The position numbers and the translations under genes were made by a program. This document shows, piece by piece, positions 46,890 to 59,042 of a DNA stretch of 64,000 nt (positions within the stretch are counted from its first letter, which is position 1; every line of letters starts with the position of its first letter). Under the pieces are notes generated by a model that was given only the letters and a program-made list of their open reading frames with translations, was not told where the DNA came from and made no database searches. The DNA is from Strongyloides papillosus (Eukaryota; Nematoda; Chromadorea; Rhabditida; Strongyloididae). The DNA lies in contig SRSI01000019.1 in the NCBI GenBank assembly GCA_005656395.1, positions 682,001 to 746,000 of the forward strand. The letters run 5' to 3'.

Positions 46890-47147
46890 ATGAATTCCAA
46901 ATTGATCTTAGCTATCCTTACATTTATCTTCGCTACCGTTTCTGCTCAATACTACTACCCATATGGAAGTTACTACGGAGGATATTACAATGGACTCTAT
47001 GGATACAACGGATATGCTTACCCAGGATATGCTTCATACTACCCATCTGCTTTTGCTACAGGATACTATGGCTTTGGAAGTAACAAAGGAAATGCTGGTG
47101 AAGAACAAAAACCTCAAGCAAACGTAAAACTTACTAACAATTTATAA
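46890..47147 (+). CDS. Small secreted Tyr/Gly-rich peptide 2
   Basis: Single exon, 85 residues. Signal peptide MNSKLILAILTFIFATVSAQ. The mature part YYYPYGSYYGGYYNGLYGY is followed by a YPSAF...YYGFGSNKGN segment and a C-terminus NVKLTNNL identical to that of peptide 1. The codon choice (TAC, GGA, GCT preferred) is tidier than in most genes here, which suggests high expression. AATAAA at 47197. Likely a cuticle, glandular or antimicrobial type peptide; not decided. Confidence 0.85.
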   Translation: MNSKLILAILTFIFATVSAQYYYPYGSYYGGYYNGLYGYNGYAYPGYASYYPSAFATGYYGFGSNKGNAGEEQKPQANVKLTNNL

Positions 47148-47202
47148 TTTTGTATATATTATTGAGTTGTAATTTGATTTTTAAAACAAAATTACCAATA
47201 AA

Positions 47203-48942
47203 GATTATATCTTTCTTTAAACATTGAATAAAGTTATAAAGAATTGTTCTAAATGTTTCATTTTATCTTGGGAATCTTGAGAATAATATTTCGTACACAT
47301 TTTCATACTCCTAAACATAAAAAATTAAACGTTTGTCACTGAGGCTTCTGTGAAACTTCCTGTAGAAGTTTTTGAAAAAATTTTTAAGTTTTACCCCAGT
47401 TAATTTTGAAGGAAAAGATTTTTTTAAACATTTAACGTTTATAATTTCATCATACTTTTCATTAATATATTTCAAAATATGTTTCTAAAGAGTATGAAGC
47501 AAATAATGAACTTCAAAGACTTTTAAAAAAGAATAGACGTTAACATGAATACTAGTAAATAGTTTGATTTAAATAAATTCCAGCTGTAGAAATAGAAGTT
47601 TTTTAAATTTACCAAAATACGAGAAATCAGTAGAATAAAAGAATGAAGAAATCATCATTTTCTTTAGCTTATATAATACACTTTTCCACACAATGATCAA
47701 GGTAGAATTCCGATTTAGAAGAAAATTTCGGTGAGAGGAATCTAGTAACAAGATATCGAAGTAAAAGTGAATTTATCTTGAAATCAATTAATTCACTCAT
47801 ATTCAAGAAGTTCATTTTAACTAAAGTTTTATCCAGACACTCTTTCTGAAGTTTGCATTTTTGCTAGTTTGTTTACTACACCTAAAATCATCATTAAATT
47901 TTTATAAACAACAAAATTAAACTTTTGAATATAATACATTTAAACTTTATTGGTTAAATTTAAACTTTATATTATTTTGATTTTTAGCTTTCATTACAAT
48001 ATTAATCTTTAATTTTATTTACGTATCTTCATGGAGCATAATAATATGCTTTTCTACAACTCCTACATCATTTTTATCATTTCTAACGGAATTATGAATA
48101 AACATATTGTTTATATTTTTATTCGTTTGGATGATGATAAACTATTATTCATAATTATAGATACCTTTTTCGATATTACTAAAGTTATGTGATAATATTT
48201 ACCTCTTTTAATAATATGATACTCTTTTGTTGATAAAAAAATGTCTGAGTTTATAATTTCTTTACTTAGTTATTAAAAATGTTATAGATACTTTTAATTA
48301 TATATTTGGCTATAGCATAAAATTCTAGGTTAAAAATGTGTTTACAAAAATTAGAAAAAGTATTATTATAGGATGAAATCTATCGATAGAAGTTGTAATT
48401 TTTTACCGTTGATAATAACAGTAATTTAACTTTCATATTTGTATTACTCACGATTAATTTGTAAAGTTGTTTTAAATCTTTTTCTTAACAATTTAACAAA
48501 TATTTTTACAATACTACCTATTAAATCTTAAAAAAATGATGTGATAGAAAAACAGTAACATCCAATTCTATAATTATTCATTAAAACATAAGCGGAAGTT
48601 AACTAAAATGCAATACTTAAATTCTTGCTGCTGTTAAATACTTAATAGCAAAAACAATATGATGTATATTTCAAATGAAAAAAATAATTTATAAATTACT
48701 ATAAACTGTCAAATAGTGAACATTTAATAAGAATTACTTATTCAAGTACACAAGAGTATATAATTGAATGTTGAATAAAACTACATTACTTGAGGATAAG
48801 TAAAATTCACCAATTATAATTCATTCACTCTTATGAAATTTAAAGTTTCAAATTCAAAAGAAATATAATGATAGATAATTATTATGTCAATGATATATAA
48901 TAATGTGTATTTATTACAAAAAAATTATCTTTAATTAATTCT
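47203..48942. other. Intergenic
   Basis: No gene, RNA or repeat is recognised. The open frame at 47569-47751 lacks any protein-like feature. Confidence 0.45.
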
Positions 48943-49947
48943 TTAAAAGTACCATTGTTTTTGGTAACCGTTAAAATATACGTACTGTTGCTTTGATTGC
49001 GGTATTACATGAATCTCAACATTAGGATCTCCATTTGTATTCTTCGCCGTAACTTCATAAATTTTGGAAGATTTAAATCCAAAAATTTTCATAATATTAT
49101 TTTTTATTCTTTGTTCTTTAACGATAAGTAAGATTATTATGCCCCAATTTTGACTACACAAAGCAGTACAGTGAAATTATCATTATAATTTATTAAATCC
49201 TTCAAAATATGTTTTTGTAAAAAAGACAAGTTTAATATAATGCCGATAACATTGGATAAAAAGAAAATAATGATAAGAATTGTTGATAGGCTAAATGATC
49301 TTTCATTCTCAATTGTTTGGTATTTTGTCGAAAGGCTTTTCTCATAAAACTTTAGTGAAAAATTCTTTTTCTTTCTTAATTTGCTTCTCATAGCAAGAAA
49401 ATAAATCTATAAAGAGTATTGAAGATTTTTATACTTATAAAGAACTTACAAATGACAGAATGGCAGATAGAACTATCGTACCTACAAACATATAATCTTG
49501 AATAACATTCTTAAAACCGAGAACATATCTTTGAGATAAGTGTATAACATATGATACGATAATAAAAAATATCCCTAAATGTGGAATATTTGTGAAATAA
49601 CTTTCATATTTTTTGACGAATATAATGGCAATTAATCGTTCTGCAATAATAAAGATTTGTGGATAAAAACAACCACCTATAATAAAAGATTGTTTTAATT
49701 CATTTTGAATATGAATAACAATGCTATTCTGCATTATCAAGAAGATAAAATATCCAACAACTTCAACAAGAAAGTAAAACAATCCGTTAATAATAATGCA
49801 ACAGATAAGACATCGAAAATTAAGGTGATAAAATTGTTCTTTTAATAAACTTCTCAAGATAATAAATAACCAAATTGATGTAAAAATAACTGGAACGAAC
49901 AGTATAAATTTGATATACATAATTAAAATCCAATTGATAGATTCCAT
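48943..49947 (-). pseudogene. Sre-like serpentine chemoreceptor, frameshifted in TM7
   Basis: Exon 1 is 49450-49947 and exon 2 starts at 49406, after a 43-nt phase-0 intron. Exon 1 gives several membrane segments and the ERLIAIIFVKKYES motif of nematode Sra/Srb/Sre-type receptors. Exon 2 has LSTKYQTIENERS, as in Sre proteins after TM5. The frame of exon 2 ends early (VVKIGA then stop). The neighbouring frame carries on naturally as SQNWGIIILLIVKEQ, with a C-tail ending QYVYFNGYQKQW. This fits a 2-nt duplication at TGTGTAGT near 49155. No spliceable intron restores the frame by my reading. It is a recent pseudogene, a polymorphic null allele or a sequence error. Intact members detect environmental chemicals in sensory neurons. 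Confidence 0.75.
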
Positions 49948-50517
49948 ATAATAAAATTATTTGTTTTTGAAATGACATAAATACTACTATAGATAAAATA
50001 TAATAATTATAAATATATTAACATATAAGATAGCTCTTCAAAATATCAGGTATGTGCTAACAAGAAAAATAATATCTTTTCCCTTGTCTATTTCCTACAC
50101 TAGAAATAATATAACTAAAGCTTTTAATTAGTATCTTTCATTAAAGTTTTTGTATATATTTAGAATGTACTTATTAAGCATTTTTATTTAACATCAGAAA
50201 TGTAAAACATTGTCAATATTTATCTTACTATTACTATTTTTTTTATTAATTTATCATCATATATGGTTCGTTATCTTTAATGATTAATAATGTAAGAATA
50301 ATTTAAAAAAAGCTAAAAAAGTTTTCTCACAATATTTCAATAAATACGACAAAGTGTAATAAAATAAAAAGCAGTCATTTTTTCAAAGCAAAAATAGTAA
50401 TTTCAAGTAAATAATGGGAAAAAATATTATTGAAATTAAATAATAATCATTGGAAAATAAATTAATTTATATTATTACTAAGTTGTTAATTTTTATCTTA
50501 TTATTTGTTATTTAATT
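49948..50517. other. Intergenic
   Basis: Short AT-rich gap between the chemoreceptor start and the 3' end of the peptide GPCR gene. Nothing recognised. Confidence 0.5.
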
Positions 50518-51698
50518 TTAAAAATCGAATAAAAGCCTTGAGGTACTTGAATTCTGAGCATTCTTTACTTTTTTGGCATGTGTATAGAGGTAAATTATTG
50601 GACTTGAACAGGTATTTAAGTTTCCTAAGAATAAGATGTAAGTTAATAACTTACCATCTCCAAATTTGAAATTAAAAAAATCCATCAAATTTACAATAGC
50701 AAAGGGTGAGTACATTAAAAATGATACAATAACAATTGTAATTGTAAGTTTCAGTGTTTCTTTCTTCTTTTTAACAATGTCATCATTCTTTATTTTTTTA
50801 GAACCTTTAAAGACGTATGACATAACGTAACTTTCTTTTTTCTGAGTTTGTAAGAAATTCAATATTGAAGTACCTTTTAATAAATTATTTAATCCATTGA
50901 AAAATGTACATCTATACTTTTTTCTACTAAAACAAATAAAAAAATTAATAAAAAATATTAAATATTTTCTTACATTATAACAGAATTACATTGAAAATCG
51001 ACAGGTCCCGTCGATTTTTTACGATATGCAACACGGTAAACAAAATAAAATAGAACAGCAACTAGTATACATGGTAGTATCCATGCTACAGTTGAAAAAA
51101 ATAAGATATTCAGTTTTGAGATCCATGCATTGTATATAGGTACTTCACAACTCCCTAAGGTTGTCTGCTCCCATATAATTAAATTCGGAATTGAACAAAT
51201 AAAGGCAAAAACCCAAGCAAATAATGCAAAAAATTTTGCTGTTGTGTAAAAGTTATGCTTAAGACGCTCCAGTGGTTTACATATTGCATAGTAACGATCT
51301 ACAGATGTAGCAACTAACAGAAATGGTGAAGCATACATTGGTATAATTGACAAATATTTGTATAATTTACAAATATAAAGTGGTAGATCAAATTCATAAA
51401 GATGAATTGTAAATAGAAGTGTTGGTAGGATACTAAATACGGCATAACAAAGATTCGATATACACATGTGAATTATCAGCGTGTGATGTGATCTAAATTT
51501 TCTCCTTTTTCTTTTATATTTATTATAAAATAAAAAAAATATTAAAAGAGTATTGCCTAATAATGTAATAATAATACTAAAAGTACTTATAATTGTAGCA
51601 TGAAGTTTCATTGTTTCAAGCATCTCATAATCATCTTCAATGAGGCTTTCATTATCACTTGATTGTAATTCCTCCAATCCATTAGATACATTATTCAT
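50518..51698 (-). CDS. Rhodopsin-class peptide GPCR, vasopressin/oxytocin-like
   Basis: Two exons, complement(join(50518..50926, 50974..51698)); the 47-nt intron (GTAAGA donor) is phase 2. 377 residues. The extracellular N-terminus has NVSN and NESL glycosylation sites. Seven membrane segments: TM1 with LLGNTLL, TM2 HMCISNLCYAVF, the TM3 Cys in YICKLYKYL, SVDRYYAICKPL at the end of TM3, GSCEVP in loop 2, TM5 ending VLFYFVYRVAYRKK, TM6 VSFLMYSPFAIVNL, and TM7 LNTCSSPIIYLY. The LN(T/S)C before the TM7 motif is typical of vasopressin/oxytocin and GnRH-type receptors, so a nematocin-like receptor is likely. The usual NPxxY is SPIIY and the CWxP tryptophan is missing. Without a tree, other peptide receptor families stay possible. 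Confidence 0.82.
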
Positions 51699-53909
51699 TT
51701 TAGAAAGCTTACTAATTAATTTATATGAATTTCTAAAATTATAAGTGAATAAAAAACAATTTAGATAACCAAAAATAAGAATGAAATTTGATAAAAGAAA
51801 ATTTACTTATAACGTTTTAATTTTAAGAAACATTTATTTAAAAACCTTAATTATCATATAAATTGTTTTTCACTAACCCGTATTTTTTTGAAGAATATAA
51901 CTTTTATAAATATATAGTATATTTCTATTTACTTAATATAATAATAATATTGTAAAATATTTAAAACGTTAGACAATCTTTATCATTTAATTAGTAGAAA
52001 TAAGAATGGTCTTTAATTTAAATCACAAAAAAAAAATAAATATATGTTTTTATAAGCTATGTAGTCTACTTTATGACTAATATTTTTTTCACAAAAAAAG
52101 TATTTTGTCAATTTATAAACAATTGAATTTACCATACTAGTCTTTATATGACAAACAGTTATACCACTAGAAGATTAATATAATTATGTTTAATTTTAAA
52201 ATTTTTAATTATATATTAACTTTATTTTTATTATTTGAAATTTCATTCAGTCTAGAATTATAAAGAGATGAATTTTAAATTATTTCTCAAAATTAATATA
52301 CACTTTAAAAGTAAAAATTCATTATAATAACTAAATTGCTATGAAATAATAATTTATTTTAATACATCAAATGAAGAGCAAACATTATTATTTGCTTGTA
52401 ACGATATATAGAGATAAAATTCGATTTTTTGGCACGAAAACAAGCTAAAAGTTAAATGATTTGTTTTGCTCAGTTTTATATAATAATTCACGCATGATAA
52501 AAACTTTTATTAATGCTTTATTTAACTTTTATCACTTCAAAATGTAACTGATTCAGTGTAGATAATTAAATTATGGATAAATTTTCACTAAATCTAAGTT
52601 CATATAAAATATTGTAGAATAATAATATCTGCACTATGCATCGAAGTTCACAATTTTTTATAATAATTCTATTTCTTAAAGTGGTACTTAGTAAAATTTT
52701 AAATACATTCCTTACGTTTATGCTAATTATTAGGCCCTGTGCATATATGCTTTTTAGTTGTAAGCACAATAATAATAATTATTTAAAATTTAATAAAGTT
52801 CACTAGTATCCATAATGTAATTACCTTCAACCATATGTTATAAAATCTGGCTTCAAAAAAATAGAAAAGATTTACAAAAGTAGAATTTGAAAATAAAAAC
52901 TGGCAGAAATAAAAAACATATTAATTGACGAGATGATAAAGCTATATTATACTGTTTATTTTTGAATTTAAAGATGAAGGAGAACCAAAAAAATATTTTG
53001 TGGAGCATTAATGTGTTTCAAAAAAATACTATCTTTATTATGTTTTGATGAATATTATCTATTAAAAAGCTTTTTTCATTTTTTATTCTTTTTTAAATAT
53101 AGTGTGTCATGATTTTGTCTTTTAGTCAAGGAATATTGTTTATCCTTCCCTGTTTTAACAGTCAAATAATGTATATTTACCAATGGAAAAATTTTTTATG
53201 GCCTTATATATTATAGGAAATTAAACTATTTTTTTAATTGGAAAATAAATTTTTATTTAAAGTTTATTTTAAACTTTTAATTATATAGAAAACCTAAACA
53301 TTTCGGTTTGTCCGACTATCCTTAAAATATTACCGAATACAGGTGATGTTAAAATTACAATTCATGCATAATGGTGTAGACCTTAGGCTACATTCTACGT
53401 TGTTTTGCGTATACAAAGTGCAATAGAATGTACATGAAAAATGAGCTGGAACGTAAGTAAAAATAGGTAAAAAGATAGAATACAAAATGCTATCAAATGT
53501 ACCCAATTTTTTTATATAAGATGTATGCGTCAAGTCAACATGTTTTAGGTTTTCAATTCTACAATGATAACAAACACTTTTTCATGAATTTTGGGGTAGA
53601 AGCATATATCTTAATATTAGTTCATTATTTAACGTCCTCATGTTAGCCATCAAATGATATTGTAAGCTTCTAACGAAGGAGTTAATCTTAAGCGGTTATT
53701 CTATATATTTATTTTTCGTTAAACAATGAATCATCATGAATATTTGCTTCATTATATTTTGCAAATCAAAAGTATATTATGTAGATGATATCTAGTCATA
53801 AATTAAAAGAAGATTCTTTCTATCAATAAGGCATCACTTTGAAAACTATATAATTGTGAATTTGTTAAGGTATTGAAGATCTTGGAATCCTCAGACTATA
53901 ATTTTTAAA
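51699..53909. other. Intergenic
   Basis: Upstream of the GPCR gene. Open frames at 52566-52769 and 53330-53533 have no conserved features; the latter has a hydrophobic run and several cysteines but no supporting evidence. Confidence 0.45.
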
Positions 53910-55190
53910 TATTTTAATGATTGTTGAAAATGAAATAATAAAGAATACCCCTAATTAGTCATATTTCTTAATCTTAATAAGATTTCAATTTTCGTTATCA
54001 TGTTTATTTAAATTTTTAAACTTAGTATTGTTAACAGATTATTTGAAAAATGCTACATATTGAAATGTTTGTAACATTGTTTAAAATAAAACTTCTAAGA
54101 ATGATCATTTAATACAAATATAAAAAAAATGGGGGCTTTGAAATAAGCATAAAATCACTAAAAATAATTATTAGAAAAAGCTTCTGATTAAATATGGCAA
54201 ACGGGTTTTTCTAGATAATTTTTAGGTGTTGTACGAAGATTATCCATGTAAAAGCAAAATTTACTAAATTTTGTAATAAGGGCCCCACAAAACTGTTAAT
54301 ATTGATAAGACTCTAATAGAGAATTTTCAGATAAAGCAAAGTTGATTAAGGTATTTCTGATACAGAAGACGATTTATTAGGATATAAGAAGCGATTAGAA
54401 AAATATTTAATGTACCAAGCTTCCGCAGAAAATACTTGAAAATAACCTTCAGAAAGATATTAAAGTTAGATGCAGATAATTCTCGATATATTTATAGTGG
54501 AATTGTTATCTGAATGTAGTTTATTTATTATGTAGTTACTCTTTATGCCTTCGGTTTTGTTAAAATTTATGTTGTATAGATGGAGCATTCATAGAATCAA
54601 CTTGAATAGTTGCCTGAAAATGCATTTTCATTATAATAGATGGCTCAAAAATGCATTTTTTTGTAAACAACATGGAGAAAATAATATTTCCAAATGAAAT
54701 TTTTCCGTATAAAACCACATCATTCATCGAAAACACCCTATTGAACCATCTTTTGTATAACAAAACACCTTAATAAAACTTATTTTATCTGAAAATTCTT
54801 TATTGCGATTTTATCCATATAGATACTTTGGTAAGATATCCATTAACAAAATTTAATAAATTTCTCGTTTATATGAAAATCTTCGTACATCACCTAAAAT
54901 TTTATCTAGAAAACCCAATTTACCATATCTAATCAGTAACTTTTTTCACCGAATATTTTTATTAATTTTATACTTATTTTTAAGTCCAGATTTTCCTCTA
55001 TATTACTATCACCAGATCATTCTTAGAAGTTGATTTTAAACAAAGTTATAGACCTTCAAATATGAGTAATTTTTCAAACAACTTTTAATAACTATTCTTA
55101 AGATGATAAATAAGCAATTAATCTTAATAAATATTATCAATTAAAGTATTTTTTATATATTTTATCTTTATTAATCATTGAAATTTTAAA
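53910..55190. repeat. Large imperfect palindrome (foldback-type element)
   Basis: Left arm about 53925-54385 and right arm about 54735-55190 are diverged reverse complements. Example: GTTGTACGAAGATTATCCAT near 54231 against the reverse complement of the text near 54880 (GATGTACGAAGATTTTCAT). The arms also share the GATCATTCTTAGAAGT core, at 54085-54105 (reverse) and 55016-55031. The centre is near 54560, with about 350 bp of less symmetric DNA. No transposase motif is recognised in the central open frame (54560-54763). A foldback transposon, or two head-to-head copies of one element, would explain it. Confidence 0.75.
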
Positions 55191-55238
55191 AAATTTATTA
55201 CTTTTTTATAACGAAATTGAATATTTAACTCTAGATTA

Positions 55239-55446
55239 TTATGTTTCTGCAATTTTGATTACATTTAACTCAGTTTCTGTTCCAGTTAAGGTTGTTGTCT
55301 TCAACAATTTAATTCTCTTTGATTTATTTTTGCATAGAAAGAATTCAATTGAAAATAGAACAGCTATAACGACAATTATTAAGCCTGTAGTTCCAAAACT
55401 ATTTTCTTTTACATAAATTCTGTTAAAGCTATTACCACACAGAAAA
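55239..55446 (-). CDS. Possible 3' exon of a single-pass membrane protein
   Basis: The minus strand is open from an acceptor-like TTTAAAG at 55447 to a stop at 55239. It encodes a membrane segment (TTGLIIVVIAVLFSIEFF), a basic stop-transfer stretch (CKNKSKRIKLL) and a short tail. This is the layout of the end of a type I membrane protein. I find no upstream exons, so it may be a gene fragment or a remnant left beside the palindrome. Confidence 0.3.
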
Positions 55447-57112
55447 CTTTAAAATGCCAATTTGATGAACATATTTTATATAAAAAAATAAAATTTGACA
55501 ACTTATTCATTTTAAGGTAATTATTAATTAGAGTTTAAAGATAGTACAAATTTTAATAAATATCAAAAATAATATTATCCCTAAAGTTTAAATTAGTAAA
55601 TAACAAGTGAAACTGAAAATTTTTGTGGCATTTAAAAAGCGAGAATCGTAATATCAAGTTATTTTAGAAGACCTATTGATAAAATAGCTCTACATATCAA
55701 TGATGAAAAATTAATTGATAAATTATCAACACGAATCTCATAATTTCACAGCTAATTTAACAAATTAAAGATTAAATCTTTGATAATTATTTAAAACTTC
55801 TTTAAAGTATTATTTTTCCGTATGTTTTTAAAAATTGAAATTCGTTGAATTTTAAATGATAAACATTTAAAAACATAATATATGGGCTAAAAAGTACTTA
55901 CAGTTATTTTTTTTAAACTAACCAGATATATGTATTAATTTAATGAAAATACCGTTTGATTTTTATCATTAAAGACAATATTATTATAGTAATTCTATGC
56001 AATCTATTAATAATAAGTCATTAGAAATGATAATAAAAGTATATTGATAAATTTTGTTATTTTTAATACATTATAGCAAATTCTAAGTAGTATAAAGCTT
56101 TTAAAAATATATATACTTTTTTTTAATTATGGAATAACAATTTCATCCGTTAAACTCTTTAAAATACTACAATAGTTAGATACATAATTAATTTTGTTCC
56201 TTAACTTAATTCCATATTGTTTTGAAATAAAGATGTTTTCTAATAAATTAATTATTGATTTGACGTTAAAAAAATTGAACGAAACTTTTATGACTACAAA
56301 TATTTTCAAATTCAAATAATGAAATTTCTTATCAAAAACATTTTGTATTTTTTTAAACAACTAATAGGTTGTAAATAAATTATTGCATTACAAAAAGTGT
56401 AGAATCAAGTTTGTATCAAGTAAGTTAATGTATTTTAAAAGCAAAAATGTACTTTTATCGTTTTTTACTGACATAAAATTTTATTCAATTTAAATGTTTA
56501 AAAAATCACAGATTATCAGTTTATCTAGCAAAAACATTTTTTCAAAAGATTAAAATATAGTCAAAATCTTAAGATTAATATTTTCTTAGTGTTCCTATTC
56601 CATAAGTTTTTTTAAACACCAGCACATTTATTTTTATTTATCATTTAAATGCACGAAATAGACATCGAAATTAATTATAAAAAATGTTTTGTATATAAAC
56701 TTAGACTCATATAGCATAATCATTAAATCCAATCTTTAAAAAAATATTTATTCCTTCATATTACAAAAGTTTGTGTAGAAAAAATGTATTTAAATAATAA
56801 TTTTAAGCATTTATACAACATTGAATAATAATTTTAAGCATTTATTTTAATTATAGAGAATAAAATATGCTTATATTAAACTATATACTCAACCTTTCTC
56901 ACTTAATACTTCTCTTTTTTTACAATATTGAGTTGCATTCTTTTAATATTTGTTTAAAATTTATTAATTATACATTAGATAATTATAATTGTCAATAGAA
57001 AAGGGCTGTCTTAGTGCAAGCAACGATTTTATCTTTACATATTTCCAGCATTTTTTTCATTAATATGAAATTAATATAATATATTTTTTAAACTTTTACA
57101 TATATTTTAAGG
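55447..57112. other. Intergenic
   Basis: No gene is seen. A 33-bp unit containing AATAATTTTAAGCATTTA occurs twice in tandem at about 56790-56843. An acceptor-like TTTTAAG directly precedes the ATG at 57113. Confidence 0.5.
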
Positions 57113-58735
57113 ATGACAGATGTCAAACTAGATATTCAAACATTATTGGATGATTCTATTTCGTTATCTGAAATTGTTGGAAGCATGAAATCAAATGAAA
57201 ATATTAATAAATTCGTTAAAAACCATGGAGTACATAAAACATTTTCAAAGTACTTTTCACAACTGAGTTTTAAATTATCCAACGAGAATGATGTATTAAA
57301 TTCTGACATACTATGTTGTGGCTTCGGCGAAAAGATTTTTTCTATTGATGAGATTATGGAAATTTTATCTAATGTACCAAAGATATGTCTTGAAAATGTT
57401 TATTATATTGGATTTGACATCAAAGATGATACAAGGATGATGAGTGAAAATGACCGCTTTTACCTCGCTCAGAAGTTGACATATTTTGCTGAATTTTTAT
57501 ATGAAAAGTGTCCTAACGCTTCAAGGTTGTGGTTAACAAACAAGTACAACTTTGTTGGAAATGATGATTTTTTAGTATACATAATAGAACAATTGAAAAC
57601 AGATAAAGTTGTTGAGATAAAACCAATCATTTTAGAAGATCTTCTAAATTATTCTGCCAAGTATGATTTTGTTAAACGAAATTTCTTTTCTGGAACACCA
57701 AACTTAAAAATTTTTGCTGTTGAAATATATACTAGTGATTTACCTTCACACTTTACCGATATTATAACTCCATTACAGAAATTAGTTAATTGTCTTTGTA
57801 AAATCAAGAATGTAACATTAGAGATGTATGTTGAAGGAAATCATAAATCACTTTACATTGCTTCTAAAATATTACACTATGCTAGCGCTGTAAATTTAAA
57901 AACTAATGTAAAGCAAAGTTCAAATTGGATAGAGTATTTTCAAGATGTTAATTACAAGATTACAGATGATTTTTCCAATATTATTTATAATCTAACTACA
58001 GTCACACTTTTTATCAATGTTTTAGAGGACTTTAAAATTATCAGGAAATTTATGAGACTTTTAGAAAATCTCAAAAGTATCACTCTTCATATTGACATTG
58101 ATATATTAAATAAAGTTTATAAACAATACAAAAACATAGGAGTTTGTTCTTTAGAAATTAGGAAATATTTTGATTATGAAAGTACAATTAAAAAATTAAC
58201 GGAATTTAGGATACATTTGTTATCTTTGTCTAATGAAATGTCTCTTTCAGATGGCAATGAGTTATTTATATTAAATAATGTTTTCTTGGAAGAAATGTTT
58301 TCAATAATACCTACTACAATAAAAACATTATATCTTATAAATATAAATGGTAACAAACTTAAAATTTTCCAGCAATTTCCAATAAAATTTCCCTTTTTAT
58401 CTACCATCTCATTCCTTCTTTGTATTAACATACCAGAAAATGCAATTTATGGGATAAAAAGTTTACGGAATGTTGTAATTCATGGAGAACTAAAAATCAA
58501 TATACCAGAGTTTGTTGAAACAGTTATTTTCTGTTATTTTGACGAAGATTTTTGTGATGGTATTGAAAGAAAATCCCAAAATAAACCAAACACGTATTTT
58601 TTTAAACTGATAAATGCAATTTTTAATAATTCGATTAGAAATATAAAAAATGATGAAATATATTATATTGCATTCTTAAGAGATATCCTTAAATGGAAAG
58701 ACATTCTTTATTTAGCTGATGATTGTTTTTACTAA
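57113..58735 (+). CDS. Single-exon intracellular protein, unknown, LRR-like
   Basis: 540 residues in one exon, no signal peptide, no clear membrane segment. The start lies one base after a TTTTAAG acceptor-like site, which fits trans-splicing. The chain shows irregular repeats of the form L-x-x-L-x-L-x-I spaced roughly 25-30 residues, for example around NLTTVTLFINVL, NLKSITLHIDI, TIKTLYLININ and SLRNVVIHGEL. These resemble degenerate leucine-rich repeats as in F-box/LRR proteins. No F-box can be pointed to with confidence in the N-terminus. It may be a substrate-binding adaptor, but that is inference; I do not recognise the family. Confidence 0.75.
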   Translation: MTDVKLDIQTLLDDSISLSEIVGSMKSNENINKFVKNHGVHKTFSKYFSQLSFKLSNENDVLNSDILCCGFGEKIFSIDEIMEILSNVPKICLENVYYIGFDIKDDTRMMSENDRFYLAQKLTYFAEFLYEKCPNASRLWLTNKYNFVGNDDFLVYIIEQLKTDKVVEIKPIILEDLLNYSAKYDFVKRNFFSGTPNLKIFAVEIYTSDLPSHFTDIITPLQKLVNCLCKIKNVTLEMYVEGNHKSLYIASKILHYASAVNLKTNVKQSSNWIEYFQDVNYKITDDFSNIIYNLTTVTLFINVLEDFKIIRKFMRLLENLKSITLHIDIDILNKVYKQYKNIGVCSLEIRKYFDYESTIKKLTEFRIHLLSLSNEMSLSDGNELFILNNVFLEEMFSIIPTTIKTLYLININGNKLKIFQQFPIKFPFLSTISFLLCINIPENAIYGIKSLRNVVIHGELKINIPEFVETVIFCYFDEDFCDGIERKSQNKPNTYFFKLINAIFNNSIRNIKNDEIYYIAFLRDILKWKDILYLADDCFY

Positions 58736-59042
58736 ATATAAAGACATCCGTTTTATTGATAATGTTATATATTTAAAATAAAGTAAGTTACTTTAAAAAA
58801 CAGTTATTTTTATTATCTTACCATGGAGATAATTTATTTTATCCAATGAAAAATAACGTCTATATTGAGGAATAGTGTTTAAGTAAATAACTTCTATCTT
58901 GACTATAAGTTTAAAAGACATAACAACATGATAACGGATAATTTTTAATCTTTTTAATTCTATAAATAAATGATTAATTGTATATATTTTACAGTATAAA
59001 TAAATATTGTATGTATGGTAAATATTTAGAAGTTAATAATCT
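58736..59042. other. Intergenic between convergent genes
   Basis: About 300 bp separate the stop of the LRR-like gene and that of the SCYL1-like gene on the other strand. An AATAAA-like signal for the plus-strand gene is at about 58778. Confidence 0.5.

Noticed and set aside
39045..53390. Identical ATGGTGTAGACCTT near 39048 and 53370 considered as a repeat
   Set aside because: The match is only about 14-15 bp and the flanks differ; chance is sufficient.
53330..53533. 67-residue cysteine-containing open frame
   Set aside because: No clear signal peptide at the start, no paralogue and no splice or promoter support; compatible with chance in AT-rich DNA.
54560..54763. Open frame at the centre of the palindrome considered as a transposase
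   Set aside because: No catalytic or HTH motif of any transposase family can be pointed to.
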